Assembly (NCBI RefSeq): GCF_051020515.1
Contig: NZ_CP194857.1
Coordinates: forward strand, 3,968,001-4,032,000
Direction of reading: 5' to 3'
Origin: CALKWS01 sp051020515
Lineage (GTDB): Bacteria; Actinomycetota; Actinomycetes; Actinomycetales; Beutenbergiaceae
Length of the DNA: 64,000 nt
Both the position numbers and the translations under genes were made by a program. Under the pieces are notes generated by a model, which ran no database searches, was not told the DNA's origin, and saw only the letters and a program-made list of their open reading frames with translations. This document shows positions 19,283 through 29,414 of the stretch, in pieces (the stretch's first letter is position 1; each line of letters begins with the position of its first letter).

Positions 19283-20882
19283 GCGTGGAGGTACTGAGCA
19301 CGGCGGTGGCGCCCGAGGTCGCCGCGGACCGGGCGCGGGCGATGGAGCAACTGGTCACCGAATTGCGCGAGGTGACCGCCCGCACCGCTATGGGTGGGTC
19401 GGAGCGCGCCCGGCAACGGCACGTCGATCGGGGGAAACTGCTCCCGAGGGAGCGGATCGACCACCTCATCGATCCCGGCACCCCGTTCCTGGAACTGAGT
19501 CCGCTGGCCGCGCACGGGATGTACGACGACGAGGCTCCGGCGGCCGGGATCGTCACCGGGATCGCCGTGGTGGCCGGGCGGCACGTGATGATCGTGGCCA
19601 ACGACGCCACCGTCAAGGGCGGCACGTACTTCCCGATGACGGTCAAGAAGCACCTGCGGGCCCAGGCCGTCGCGGAGCAGAACCAGTTGCCGTGCGTGTA
19701 CCTGGTGGACTCCGGTGGTGCCTTCCTGCCGATGCAGGACGAGGTCTTCCCCGACCGTGAGCACTTCGGGCGCATCTTCTACAACCAGGCGCGGATGAGC
19801 GCGGCCGGGATCGCCCAGATCTCGGCGGTGCTGGGCTCCTCCACCGCCGGCGGGGCCTACGTGCCCGCGATGAGCGACCAGACCGTGATCGTCCGCGAGC
19901 AGGGCACCATCTTCCTCGGGGGTCCGCCGCTGGTGAAGGCCGCCACCGGGGAGGAGGTCAGCGCCGAGGAGCTCGGCGGCGGGCAGATGCACACCTCGGT
20001 CTCCGGGGTGGCCGACCACCTGGCCGACGACGACGAGCACGCCCTGGACATCGTCCGTGACATCGTGGCCACGCTCCCGGTTGCCGAGGCCGTCCGGCCG
20101 GTCGAACCGGTGCGGGATCCGGTGGTGCCGGCCGATTCGGTCAGTTCGGTGGTGCCGACGGACCTGACCACTGCCTATGACGTGCGCGAGGTGATCGCCC
20201 GGCTGGTGGACGGCAGTGCGTTCGCCGAGTTCAAGCCCACCTACGGCGCGACGTTGGTGACCGGGTTCGCCCGGATCCACGGCCACCAGGTGGGCATCGT
20301 GGCCAACAACGGCATCCTGTTCAGCGAGTCCGCTCTCAAAGGTGCCCACTTCATCCAGTTGTGCGACCAGCGCGGCATGCCGCTGCTGTTCCTGCAGAAC
20401 ATCGCCGGGTTCATGGTGGGCGCGGAGTATGAACGCGGCGGGATCGCCAAGGACGGGGCCAAGATGGTCACGCGGTCGCCACGACGAGGGTGCCGAAGTT
20501 GACCGTGGTGATCGGCGGATCGTTCGGGGCCGGGACGTACTCGATGTGCGGGCGGGCCTATGATCCGCGGTTCCTCTGGTTGTGGCCGAACGCCCGCGTC
20601 TCGGTGATGGGCGGGGCGCAGGCCGCAGCGGTCCTGGCCACGGTCAAACGCGACCAGATCGAGGGTGCGGGCGGCACCTGGAGTGCTGCGGAGGAGTCCC
20701 GGTTCACCGCTCCGATCACGCAGCAGTACGAGGCGCAGGGCAATCCGTACTACGCCACCGCCCGACTCTGGGACGACGGGGTGATCGAACCGGACCAGAC
20801 CCGCACCGTGCTGGGCCTGGCCCTGGACGTGATCAGCCGGACTCCGCTGCCGCCGCCCCGGTTCGGCATCTTCCGGATGTGA
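19279..20882 (+). CDS. accD1: Acyl-CoA carboxylase beta subunit, methylcrotonyl type (frameshifted)
   Basis: 534-residue carboxyltransferase after repair. It shows SGGAFLPMQDEVFPDREHFG, AVLGSSTAGGAYVPAMSD and NNGILFSESALKGAHFIQLC, all closest in my judgement to methylcrotonyl-CoA carboxylase beta (mycobacterial AccD1). GTG 19279 overlaps the bkdC stop. At about 20470-20474 one G is missing: the first frame ends in a false stop, while the next continues as AVATTRVPKLTVVIGGSFGAG to 20882. In leucine breakdown it moves CO2 from biotin on AccA1 to 3-methylcrotonyl-CoA. Confidence 0.9.
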
Positions 20883-20890
20883 CCGGGACG

Positions 20891-22869
20891 ATGACAAGGC
20901 TGTTCGATGCGGTGCTGGTGGCCAACCGCGGCGAGATCGCGGTACGGATCATGCGCACCCTCACCCAGACGGGAATCACGTCGGTGGCGGTCTACACCGA
21001 GGCCGACGACGACGCCCCGCACGTGCGGGCGGCCACCCGGGCGGTGCCGGTGCCCAGTTACCTCGACGCCGATGCGCTCGTTGCGGCCGCCAGTGGGGCC
21101 GGTGCGCAGGCGATACACCCCGGGTACGGGTTCCTGGCCGAGAACGCCGGCTTCGCCCGCGCCTGCGCCCGGGCCGGGCTGGTGTTCATCGGGCCGGGTG
21201 CGGCGGCGATCGAGACGATGGGCAACAAGATCGCCGCCCGCGCCGCCGTGGCGGCCCGCGGGGTGGCCACCGTGCCGGGTCTGGCCGAGCCGGGCCTGGA
21301 TGATGCGGCACTGGTCGCCGGCGCCCAGCAGGTGGGGTTCCCGCTGCTGATCAAGCCGGCTGCCGGTGGTGGCGGCAAGGGCATGCACCGGGTGGACGAT
21401 CCTGCGGACCTCCCGGGCGCACTGGCCACCGCCCGCCGGGAGGCCGGTGGGGCCTTCGGTGACGACTCCCTGTTCCTGGAACGGTTCATCACCACCCCGC
21501 GCCACATCGAGGTGCAGGTGCTCGCCGATGCCCACGGGAACGTGGTGCACCTGGGTGAACGGGAGTGCTCGCTGCAGCGGCGCCACCAGAAGGTGGTCGA
21601 GGAGGCGCCCAGTCCGCTGCTCACCCCGGCGCAGCGCGAGCACCTGGGGCAGGCCGCGATCGAGACCGCACGCGCGGTGGACTACGTCGGCGCCGGTACG
21701 GTGGAGTTCATCGTGTCCGGGGCCGATCCCGACGAGGCGTTCTTCATGGAGATGAACACCCGGCTGCAGGTGGAGCACCCGGTGACCGAGGCCATCACCG
21801 GAATCGACCTGGTCGCCGAACAGGTGCGCATCGCCGCCGGGGCGCCGGTGGGCATCACCCAGGAGGACCTGGTGCTCCACGGGCACGCCATCGAGGCCCG
21901 CATCTACGCCGAGGATCCCGACTCCGGGTTCCTACCGACCGGGGGGCACGTACTGCAGGTTTCCCTGCCCGGGGCAACGGGGTGCGGGTGGACCACGCCC
22001 TGACCGCCGGTATGCACGTGGGCAGCGACTACGACCCGATGCTGGCCAAGGTGATCGCCCATGGCCCGAGCCGGCCGGATGCACTGGCCCGCCTGGATCG
22101 GGCGCTCAGCGCCACCCATGTGCTCGGGGTGGTCACCAACACCGCGTTCCTGCGGTCGCTGCTGGAGCACGAGGACGTGGTGGCCGGTGACATGGACACC
22201 GGGCTCATCGAACGGCACCTGGGCGACCTCACTCGGACCGAGGCGACCCCGAGCGATTACGCGGTGGCGGCGCTGGTGCGGTGGCAGCACCTGCACCAGG
22301 AAGCGACCGCCCGGGGTGAGCCGGATCTGTGGCACACACCGTCGGGGTGGCGACTGGGTGGGCAGGCGCCGTTCGTGGTGCGCTTCGCCGCCTCTGCGGG
22401 TTCCACCAGCGAGCCCGTGCGGGTTGCCCTGACCGGAACGCCCCGCGATGCGCGCGCCCGGGTGAACGGGGCGGAACTCGATCTCGGTCTGCGCGAGGCA
22501 GCCGTGCGGGTGGACGGCCGGCAGCGGCCGCTGCTCTGGCACGTCCGGGACCGGGTGGTGTGGATCAGTACACCGGGCGGGGACCGCGCGTTCGAGATGC
22601 ACACCCCCACCCGCCGCAGCGGGAGCACCGAGGCGGTACCCACGCTGGAGTCCCCGATGCCCGGCACCGTGGTGGCGGTCCTGGTGCAGGACGGCGCGCC
22701 GGTGCAGGCCGGTACCCCGGTGCTGGCGGTGGAAGCGATGAAGATGGAGCACGTGCTGCGGGCCCCCACGGACGGCGTGGTGCACCTTCATGTGCGACGC
22801 GGGCAGACGGTGACCCGCGGGCAGCAACTGGCACAGGTTCAGGCGCAGGAAGAAGGCGACGATGACTGA
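20891..22869 (+). CDS. accA1: Acyl-CoA carboxylase biotin-carboxylase/BCCP subunit (frameshifted)
   Basis: 659-residue subunit after repair. The biotin carboxylase domain begins DAVLVANRGEIAVRI and has the ATP-grasp loop AAGGGGKGMH and the FMEMNTRLQVEHPVTE site. The C-terminal biotin carrier domain has the biotinylated Lys in EAMKMEH (about residue 617). At about 21970-21976, in a CCCGGGG run, one G is missing; without it the frame ends at a false TGA just after. The next frame resumes as NGVRVDHALTAGMHVGSDYD. A GTG at 20879 overlapping the accD1 stop is an alternative start. Pairs with accD1 as in the mycobacterial accA1-accD1 locus. Confidence 0.9.
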
Positions 22870-23377
22870 CGGCGACCCGCCCGAGGGCGACGGCTCGAAC
22901 GATCAGGGCGGACGGCGGTTCGTCCAGCGCGGCTTGTACGCCGATGAGATGCAGATCGGGGCGGTCTACGCCCATCGCCCGGGGCGGACCGTGACCGAGG
23001 CGGACAACACGTTGTTCTCCACGATGACGATGAACCCCCAGGCGTTGCACCTGGACGCCGCATTCAGCGAGGGTACCGAATTCGGCCAGCGGCTGATGAA
23101 CTCGATGTTCACCCTGGCCACGATCGTCGGCGCCTCGGTCTCCCACCTCACCCAGGGCACCTTGGTGGCCAACCTCGGCTTCACCGAGGTGACCTTCCCG
23201 CACCCGTTGTTCCACGGCGACACCCTGTACTCGGAGACCGAGGTGAGCGCGATCCGAGCCTCGAGATCCCGCCCGGGTCAGGCGATCGTGACCTTCATCC
23301 ACACCGGGCGCAACCAACACGGCGATGTCGTGGCCCGGGCGGTGCGCAACGCGTTGATGTACCAGGAGGAGCCGTGA
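22862..23377 (+). CDS. MaoC-family (R)-enoyl-CoA hydratase-like protein
   Basis: 171-residue hot-dog-fold hydratase with MTMNPQALHLDAAFSEG, a MaoC-type substrate loop with the conserved Asn and His, and GASVSHLTQGTLVANLG. It matches the type found beside citE and accA1/accD1 in Mycobacterium tuberculosis (Rv2499c). The likely job is hydration of a branched enoyl-CoA such as 3-methylglutaconyl-CoA. Starts 8 bases before the accA1 stop and ends in a GTGA overlap with citE, so it is tightly co-translated. Confidence 0.85.
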   Translation: MTDGDPPEGDGSNDQGGRRFVQRGLYADEMQIGAVYAHRPGRTVTEADNTLFSTMTMNPQALHLDAAFSEGTEFGQRLMNSMFTLATIVGASVSHLTQGTLVANLGFTEVTFPHPLFHGDTLYSETEVSAIRASRSRPGQAIVTFIHTGRNQHGDVVARAVRNALMYQEEP

Positions 23378-24225
23378 GCACCGCGGCACCCGGCGCCGTC
23401 GAGCCCTTCGCGCTGGGACCGGCCCTGCTGTTCTGCCCCGGCGACCGCCCCGAGCGCTTCGCCAAGGCCGCGCAGCGGGCCGATGCGGTGATCCTCGACC
23501 TGGAGGACGCGGTGGCCCCCGAGGCCAAACCGGCGGCCCGTGCCGCCGTCGCGGCCGCCGACTTCGACGTCAGGCGAACCGTGGTGCGCATCAACGCCTG
23601 CGGCACCGAGGACTTCGCGGCGGACGTGGGTGCCCTGGCCGGGACCGAGGTGCGCTACGTGATGCTGCCCAAGGCCGAGAGCCCCGACGACGTCGCGGCC
23701 GTGGTCGCTGCGCTTCCGGCTGTCTCGGTGGTGGCCCTGTGCGAGACCGCCCGCGGGGTCCTGGCGGCGCCGGAACTGGCCGCTCAGACCGGCGTGGTGG
23801 CGCTGATGTGGGGTGCGGAGGACCTCATCGCCTCCCTCGGTGGGACCTCCTCACGCCATCGGGCCGGCACTTACCGGGACGTGGCCCGGCACGCCCGGTC
23901 CACCGTGCTGTTGGCGGCCCGGGCGCACGGACGCGGCGCGATCGACGCGATTCACACCGACATTGCCGATGCTGACGCGCAGTACGCCGACGCTCTCGAT
24001 GCCGCTGCCAGCGGCTTCACGGCCACCGCCTGCATCCACCCGGATCAGGTGGGCGCCATCCGCTCTGCCTACGCCCCCACCGCCGAGGAACTCGACTGGG
24101 CGCACCGCCTCCTGACCGCCGCCGAGGAAGCCGGCACCGGCGTCTTCCGGTTCGAGGGCGCCATGGTCGACGAACCCATCCTGCGCCATGCCCGGCTGCT
24201 CGCCTCGCGGGGTGAGCGTTCGTGA
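23374..24225 (+). CDS. citE: CitE-like beta-hydroxyacyl-CoA lyase
   Basis: 283-residue TIM-barrel lyase of the HpcH/HpaI-CitE superfamily: LFCPGDRPERFAKA (CoA/phosphate region), ILDLEDAVAP with the metal-binding acid, VALCETARGV and MWGAEDLIASLGG. The stand-alone CitE type does not belong to citrate lyase. Its mycobacterial relative Rv2498c acts on HMG-CoA and citramalyl-CoA in leucine and itaconate breakdown, which fits this operon. GTG start overlaps the maoC stop (GTGA). Last gene of the operon, convergent with dapB 24 bases away. Confidence 0.88.
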   Translation: MSTAAPGAVEPFALGPALLFCPGDRPERFAKAAQRADAVILDLEDAVAPEAKPAARAAVAAADFDVRRTVVRINACGTEDFAADVGALAGTEVRYVMLPKAESPDDVAAVVAALPAVSVVALCETARGVLAAPELAAQTGVVALMWGAEDLIASLGGTSSRHRAGTYRDVARHARSTVLLAARAHGRGAIDAIHTDIADADAQYADALDAAASGFTATACIHPDQVGAIRSAYAPTAEELDWAHRLLTAAEEAGTGVFRFEGAMVDEPILRHARLLASRGERS

Positions 24226-24249
24226 GTCCCCGGCGGCGGGCTACCTGCC

Positions 24250-25004
24250 CTAAAGGTCGAGGTAGGCGTCCAGTCCCACGGTCAGGCCCGGATGGTCGGC
24301 CACCTGGCGCACCGCCAGCAGCACCCCGGGCATGAAGGAGGACCGGTGATAAGAATCGGTCCGGATGCTCAACTGCTCGCCGGGATTGCCGAACAGGATC
24401 TCCTCGTGGGCCACCAGTCCCCGCAACCGGACGGCGTGCACGTGCACGCCGTCCACGACGGCGCCACGTGCGCGCCGTCCAGGCTTGAGCTGGTGGCATC
24501 GGGTGCCCGGTCCCGGCCGGCCTCGGCGCGGGCAGCAGCGATGCCACGTGCGGTATGCACCGCGGTGCCGGAGGGGGCATCAGCCTTGTCGGGGTGGTGC
24601 AGCTCGATCACCTCGGCCGATTCGAAGTACCGGGCGGCCCGGGCGGCGAAGCGCATCGCCAGGACCGCTGACAGTGCGAAGTTCGGGGCGATCAGCACCC
24701 CGGCTCCAGGTCGCTCACTGAGGTGCTCGCGCACCCGGCCCAGTGACTCCTCGGTCCAGCCGGTGGTGCCCACCACCACGTGCACGCCCTGATCGATCAG
24801 GGTGTGCACGTTCTGCTCGGTGACGTCCGGGACGGTGAAGTCCACGGCCACATCGGTGGACTCCGGTGCCACCTGGCCGAGATCATCGCCGGCGTCCAGG
24901 CGGTGTACCAGGTCCAACCCCTCGGCGCCCTCGACCGCCTCGCACACGGTCGCGCCCATCCGCCCGGCCGCGCCGATCACTGCCACCCTGATTGCCTCGC
25001 CCAT
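24250..25004 (-). CDS. dapB: 4-hydroxy-tetrahydrodipicolinate reductase (frameshifted)
   Basis: 251-residue NAD(P)H-dependent reductase, second step of the DAP branch. It has the dinucleotide loop VAVIGAAGRMG at the N-terminus, ELHHPDKADAPSGTA with catalytic His and Lys, and a C-terminal part VDGVHVHAVRLRGLVAHEEI...FGNPGEQLSIRTDSYHRSSF. The two parts lie in different frames; the break is near 24460-24470, where one base is missing in a GC-rich stretch. ATG 25004 is chosen as it directly precedes the dinucleotide fold. Confidence 0.9.
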
Positions 25005-25067
25005 GGTGACCATCGTAGTGCGGCGCGCACCGCCGTCGTCCGCCGTGCCAGGTCGTGGGATCGACAC

Positions 25068-25599
25068 TCAGCCCAGGTCGATCCAGTACCGCCGCTTCGG
25101 CACCACGCCGGGGCTCTCCCGGCGCATGTCCTCCAGGACGCCCCCGCGCCGGGTGATGATCGCGGCCGATGCCGCGTTGTCGTCGTCACAGGTGACCAGT
25201 GCCCGCTGCACGCCCGCCCGTCGCAGCTCCGCCAGGGACAGTTCCAGGATCCTGGTGGCGTAGCCGCGGCGGCGAAACGCCGGGCGCACGGCGTAGCCGA
25301 CGTGGCCGCCGACCTGCAGCAGGAAGTCGTTCAGTTCGTACCGGATCGAGGTGCGCCCGACGACGTCGGGGCCGACGACGGCGAGCAGATAGTCCGCCCG
25401 CACCCGTCCCGGTGCCAGGTTCACGCCCCTGCGCTCGGAGTCGAGGGCTCGCAGGATCTCATCCCACGGGCGGTCCGTCCGCCCCGGAGAGGAACGTGAA
25501 GCGCTCGGAGTCCACCTCGCTCGCGGCGCGGCGCACCTGCGCCTCGTCCCGGGGCCCGGGAGGTCGCAGGACCAACTCCTCGGGAGCGACCCCGGTCAT
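25068..25599 (-). CDS. GNAT-family N-acetyltransferase (frameshifted)
   Basis: About 176 residues after repair. The N-terminus (MTGVAPEELVLRPPGPRDE ... SERFTFLSG) is in one frame and the acetyl-CoA half (VGYAVRPAFRRRGYATRILE, with the R-R-x-G-Y-A loop) in another. One extra G lies at about 25471-25478; removing it reads GADDRPWDEILRALDSERR. The ATG overlaps the upstream M16 peptidase stop (ATGA), so it belongs to the pnp-pepR operon. Resembles acetyltransferases of the type that act on free amino acids or small amines; substrate unknown. Confidence 0.8.
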
Positions 25600-26972
25600 C
25601 GTGCCGGTCGGGAGGCGGCGGCCCGGGCCAGTGCGGGGCCGGCGACGTCCTCGGCGAAGGGACCCACGACCACCAGGTGGCGCGGTCGTGCGTACAACTC
25701 GGTGGCCAGCTCGCGCACCTGCTCTGCGGTGACCGCGCGGACCTTCGCCAGGGTGTCCTCGATCAGGTGCAACTCCCCCAGGCTGATCTCCGCCCGGCCC
25801 AGGCGGGCCATCCGGGACCCGGAGTCCTCCAGGCCGAGCACCATCGAACCGCAGATCTGCCCGATCCCACGGTCCAGTTCCTCCTGGGAGATTCCGTCGG
25901 TGGCGAGCACGGCCCACTCCGACTCGAGCAGCGCGCTGACCTCGGCGACCTTGGCCGGGGTGCATCCGGCGTACAGGCCGAACGCACCGGTCTCGGTGTA
26001 ACCGGTGGCGAAGGAGTACGTGGAGTAGGCCAAGCCGCGCTTCTCCCGGATCTCCTGGAACAGCCGCGAACTCATCGAGCCACCCAGCACCGCGTTCAGC
26101 ACCGAGAGCGTGAACCGGCGGTTATCACCGGCTCGCAATCCCACCCCGCCCAGGATGACGTTGGCCTGCTCGGTGCTGCGCCGCACCGTGGTGGCCGTTC
26201 CGGCGGTGGGGACCTCACCGGTCTGCCCGGCGAAACGGCGCGATGCCGGTGCCGCCCCGGCGTCGATGGGCCAGCCGCCGGCCTGCACCGCACTCAGCAC
26301 CTGGGCGCAGATCTGCTCGTGATCCACCGAACCTGCCGCGGTGATCACCAGTTCGGACGGGATGTAGGTGCGCTCGTAGTGGTCCAGCACCGCCTGGTGC
26401 GGGAGCTGCCGGATCGTCTCCGGGGTGCCCCCGATCGGCCGTCCCAGCGGATGGGCACCGAAGACGGCGGCGGCGAACGTCTCGTGCGCCACATCGAGTG
26501 GGTCGTCCTCGTTCATCGCCAGTTCTTCGAGGATCACACCCCGCTCGTTCTCGAACTCGGTCTCCGACAACCCGGCGCAGGTGACCATGTCCAGGATGAC
26601 GTCGGTGGCCATCGGCAGATCCGCATCCAGCACCCGGGCGAAGTAGCAGGTGTGCTCCTTGCCGGTGGCGGCATTGGCCTCCCCGCCCACGGCATCGAAG
26701 GCGGCCGCGATGTCCAGCGCACTGCGCCGCGGGGTGCCCTTGAACAACAGGTGCTCGAGGAAGTGGGTGGACCCGTGGTGTCCGGTCTCCTCATCCCGCG
26801 ACCCCACCGCGACCCAGGCGCCCAGGGCCGCCGAACGCTGCCCCGGGACCGCCTCGGTCAGGACCCGGATTCCGCCCGGCAGGACCGAGCGGCGCACCAG
26901 GGCGCCGGACTCGGCCTGCAGGGAGATCTCGGTCCCGGGCGTTCCGCCCGGGCCGAGGACCAGATCAGCCAC
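25596..26972 (-). CDS. pepR: M16-family zinc metallopeptidase (processing-peptidase-like)
   Basis: 458-residue pitrilysin/MPP-beta-like peptidase. The inverted zinc motif HxxEH is present as HFLEH in HGSTHFLEHLLFKGT (about residues 71-85), with the third ligand Glu about 75 residues later in FENERGVILEELAMNEDDP. The C-terminal inactive-like half holds GGSMSSRLFQEIREKRGLAYS. GTG 26972 is chosen, 7 bases after the pnp stop; the longer open frame upstream is pnp in another phase. Its place between pnp and dapB is conserved in actinobacteria. Confidence 0.9.
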   Translation of the reverse strand: MADLVLGPGGTPGTEISLQAESGALVRRSVLPGGIRVLTEAVPGQRSAALGAWVAVGSRDEETGHHGSTHFLEHLLFKGTPRRSALDIAAAFDAVGGEANAATGKEHTCYFARVLDADLPMATDVILDMVTCAGLSETEFENERGVILEELAMNEDDPLDVAHETFAAAVFGAHPLGRPIGGTPETIRQLPHQAVLDHYERTYIPSELVITAAGSVDHEQICAQVLSAVQAGGWPIDAGAAPASRRFAGQTGEVPTAGTATTVRRSTEQANVILGGVGLRAGDNRRFTLSVLNAVLGGSMSSRLFQEIREKRGLAYSTYSFATGYTETGAFGLYAGCTPAKVAEVSALLESEWAVLATDGISQEELDRGIGQICGSMVLGLEDSGSRMARLGRAEISLGELHLIEDTLAKVRAVTAEQVRELATELYARPRHLVVVGPFAEDVAGPALARAAASRPAR

Positions 26973-26979
26973 GCTCGGT

Positions 26980-29217
26980 TCAGTCCTGCTCCGACGTCGC
27001 CTCGTCGGCCTGGCCATCCTCGTCCTCGACCACCGCGTGCAGGGAGAGCTTCCCGCGCGGGTCGATCTCGGCCAGTTCGACCTGGATCTTCTGGCCCACG
27101 CCGAGGACGTCCTCCACGGAGTCGATCCGCTTGCCACCCACCAGGCGTCGCACCTGGGAGATGTGCAGCAGTCCGTCCTTGCCGGGGGTCAGGGACACGA
27201 ACGCACCGAAGGACGTGATCTTGACGACCGTGCCGATGAACCGCTCGCCCACCTCGGGCATCTGCGGGTTCGCGATGGCGTTGATCGCCTGCCGTGCGGC
27301 TTCGGCGGAGGGGCCGTCCACCGCACCGATGAACACGGTGCCGTCGTCCTCGATGGAGATGTCGGCGCCGGTGTCGTCCTGGATCTGGTTGATCATCTTG
27401 CCCTTGGGGCCGATGACCTCACCGATCTTGTCCACCGGCACGGTCACGGTGATGATCCGCGGAGCGGTCGCTGCCATCTCGTCCGGTGTGTCGATGGCCT
27501 CGGCCATGACGTCCAGGATGTGCAACCGGGCCTCACGGGCCTGGCTCAGGGCGCCGGAGAGCACCGAGGCGGGAATGCCGTCGAGCTTGGTGTCCATCTG
27601 GATGGCGGTGATGAACTCCTTGGTGCCGGCGACCTTGAAGTCCATGTCGCCGAAGGCGTCCTCGGCGCCGAGGATGTCGGTCAGCGCGGCGTACTTGGTC
27701 TCACCGTCCACGGTGTCGGAGACGAGCCCCATGGCGATACCGGCCACCGGGGCGCGCAGCGGCACGCCGGCGTTCAGCAGCGACAGCGTGGAGGCGCACA
27801 CCGACCCCATCGAGGTCGACCCGTTGGAGCTCAGCGCCTCCGAGACCTGCCGGATGGCGTAGGGGAACTCCTCCCGTGCCGGCAGCACCGGCAGGATGGC
27901 CCGCTCGGCGAGCGCACCGTGGCCGACCTCCCGGCGCTTGGGGCTGCCCACCCGGCCGGTCTCACCGGTGGAGTAGGGCGGGAAGTTGTAGTTGTGCATG
28001 TACCGCTTGCGGGTCTGCGGAGACAGGGTGTCCAGTTGCTGCTCCATCTTGAGCATGTTCAACGTGGTCACGCCCAGGATCTGGGTCTCGCCGCGCTCGA
28101 ACAGCGCCGAGCCGTGCACCCGGGGCAGGACCTCGACCTCGGCGGACAGGGTGCGGATGTCCTGCAGCCCACGTCCGTCGATACGGAAGGAGTCGGTCAG
28201 GATCCGGCGGCGGATCGTCAGTTTGGTCAACTCCCGGAAGGCCGCGGACAGTTCCTTCTCGCGGCCCTCGAAGTCACCCTGCAGGGCCGCCGCGGTCTCA
28301 TCCCGCACGGCATCCATGCGGTCCTCACGCTCGGCCTTGCCCGCGATGGACAGTGCCTCCTCGAGCTGGCCGGCGGCCCGGGCCTGCACGGCCTGGAACG
28401 CGTCGTCGGCGTAGTCGGGGAAGAGCGGGTACTCCTGGGTCTCCTTCGCCGTCCGGCCGGCCAGGTCGAGCTGGGCCTGGGCGAGCCGGCGGATGAACGG
28501 CTTGGCCGCCTCCAGCCCCTCGGTCACGACCTGCTCGGTCGGAGCGGTGGCACCGGACTCGGAGATCAGGGTCCAGGCGTTGTCGGTGGCCTCGGCCTCG
28601 ATCATGGCGATGGCCACGTCCGTGTTGCCATCGGCTCCGGTGACGATCCGCCCGGCCACAACCATGGAGAACACCGCGCGCTCCAGTTCGGAGTAGCGCG
28701 GGAAGGCCACCCACTGACCGTCGATCAGCGCGATCCGCACGGCGCCGACCGGACCGGAGAACGGCAGACCGGAGATCTGGGTGGACAGCGAGGCGGCGTT
28801 GATCGCCAGCACGTCGTAGGTGTCGTCGGGGTGGATGGCCAGGACCGTCTCGACCACCTGGACCTCGTTGCGCAGGCCCTTGACGAACAGCGGGCGCAGC
28901 GGCCGGTCGATCAGTCGGCAGGCAAGAATCGCCTCGGTGGAGGGGCGGCCCTCCCGGCGGAAGAAAGAACCGGGGATCTTCCCGGCGGCGTACTGGCGCT
29001 CCTCGACGTCCACCGTCAGGGGGAAGAAGTCGAAGTGGTCCTTGGGGTGGCGCCCGGCCGTGGTGGTGGACAGCACCATGGTGTCCTCATCCAGGTAGGC
29101 GGTGATGGCGCCACCGGCCTGCTTGGCCAGACGTCCGGTCTCGAACCGGATGGTGCGGGTGCCGAACGAGCCGTTATCGATGACGGCTTGCTCGAATTGG
29201 ATTTCGGGTCCCTCCAT
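26980..29217 (-). CDS. pnp: Polyribonucleotide nucleotidyltransferase
   Basis: 745-residue 3'-5' phosphorolytic exoribonuclease of the RNA degradosome. It has two RNase PH domains (the second with HNYNFPPYSTGE and the SMGSVCAS loop), a KH domain (IGPKGKMINQIQDDTGA, near residue 600) and a C-terminal S1 domain (GTVVKITSFGAFV...LLHISQV). An acidic tail ends the protein. ATG 29217 has an AAGGAGGG ribosome binding site eight bases upstream on the minus strand. The open frame upstream of it is not coding. Follows rpsO with a 197-base leader. Confidence 0.96.
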   Translation of the reverse strand: MEGPEIQFEQAVIDNGSFGTRTIRFETGRLAKQAGGAITAYLDEDTMVLSTTTAGRHPKDHFDFFPLTVDVEERQYAAGKIPGSFFRREGRPSTEAILACRLIDRPLRPLFVKGLRNEVQVVETVLAIHPDDTYDVLAINAASLSTQISGLPFSGPVGAVRIALIDGQWVAFPRYSELERAVFSMVVAGRIVTGADGNTDVAIAMIEAEATDNAWTLISESGATAPTEQVVTEGLEAAKPFIRRLAQAQLDLAGRTAKETQEYPLFPDYADDAFQAVQARAAGQLEEALSIAGKAEREDRMDAVRDETAAALQGDFEGREKELSAAFRELTKLTIRRRILTDSFRIDGRGLQDIRTLSAEVEVLPRVHGSALFERGETQILGVTTLNMLKMEQQLDTLSPQTRKRYMHNYNFPPYSTGETGRVGSPKRREVGHGALAERAILPVLPAREEFPYAIRQVSEALSSNGSTSMGSVCASTLSLLNAGVPLRAPVAGIAMGLVSDTVDGETKYAALTDILGAEDAFGDMDFKVAGTKEFITAIQMDTKLDGIPASVLSGALSQAREARLHILDVMAEAIDTPDEMAATAPRIITVTVPVDKIGEVIGPKGKMINQIQDDTGADISIEDDGTVFIGAVDGPSAEAARQAINAIANPQMPEVGERFIGTVVKITSFGAFVSLTPGKDGLLHISQVRRLVGGKRIDSVEDVLGVGQKIQVELAEIDPRGKLSLHAVVEDEDGQADEATSEQD

Positions 29218-29414
29218 GGGGTGCCCTCCTTCGGTGTTCGCCGGGCTCCCGGCGGCCATCGATCGAGGCCCACGGAGCGCCGCTCCGGAGGCCACTACCG
29301 AGGACCATCTGGGGCCCGGTGGGGTTTGACTGATGTATTGAGTTGTTGCGCCTCTACGGCGCCCGTGACACGGCAACCGGTCCGGACCTGGTGTGGTCCG
29401 GACCGGCGGTGTTG
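29218..29414 (-). promoter_or_regulatory. rpsO-pnp intergenic region with two hairpins
   Basis: 197 bases between rpsO and pnp. Right after the rpsO stop is a perfect 12-bp inverted repeat, CCGGTCCGGACC (29377-29388), loop TGGTGT, GGTCCGGACCGG (29395-29406). A second small hairpin GCGCC/GGCGC with loop TCTAC lies at 29348-29362. No U-run follows either on the minus strand. In other bacteria this gap holds an rpsO terminator and RNase sites by which PNPase controls its own message; the same is plausible here. Confidence 0.6.

Noticed and set aside
20465..20480. accD1 as two separate genes (short and long polypeptides)
   Set aside because: The two halves join without loss of conserved residues when one G is restored; no ribosome binding site precedes the second half.
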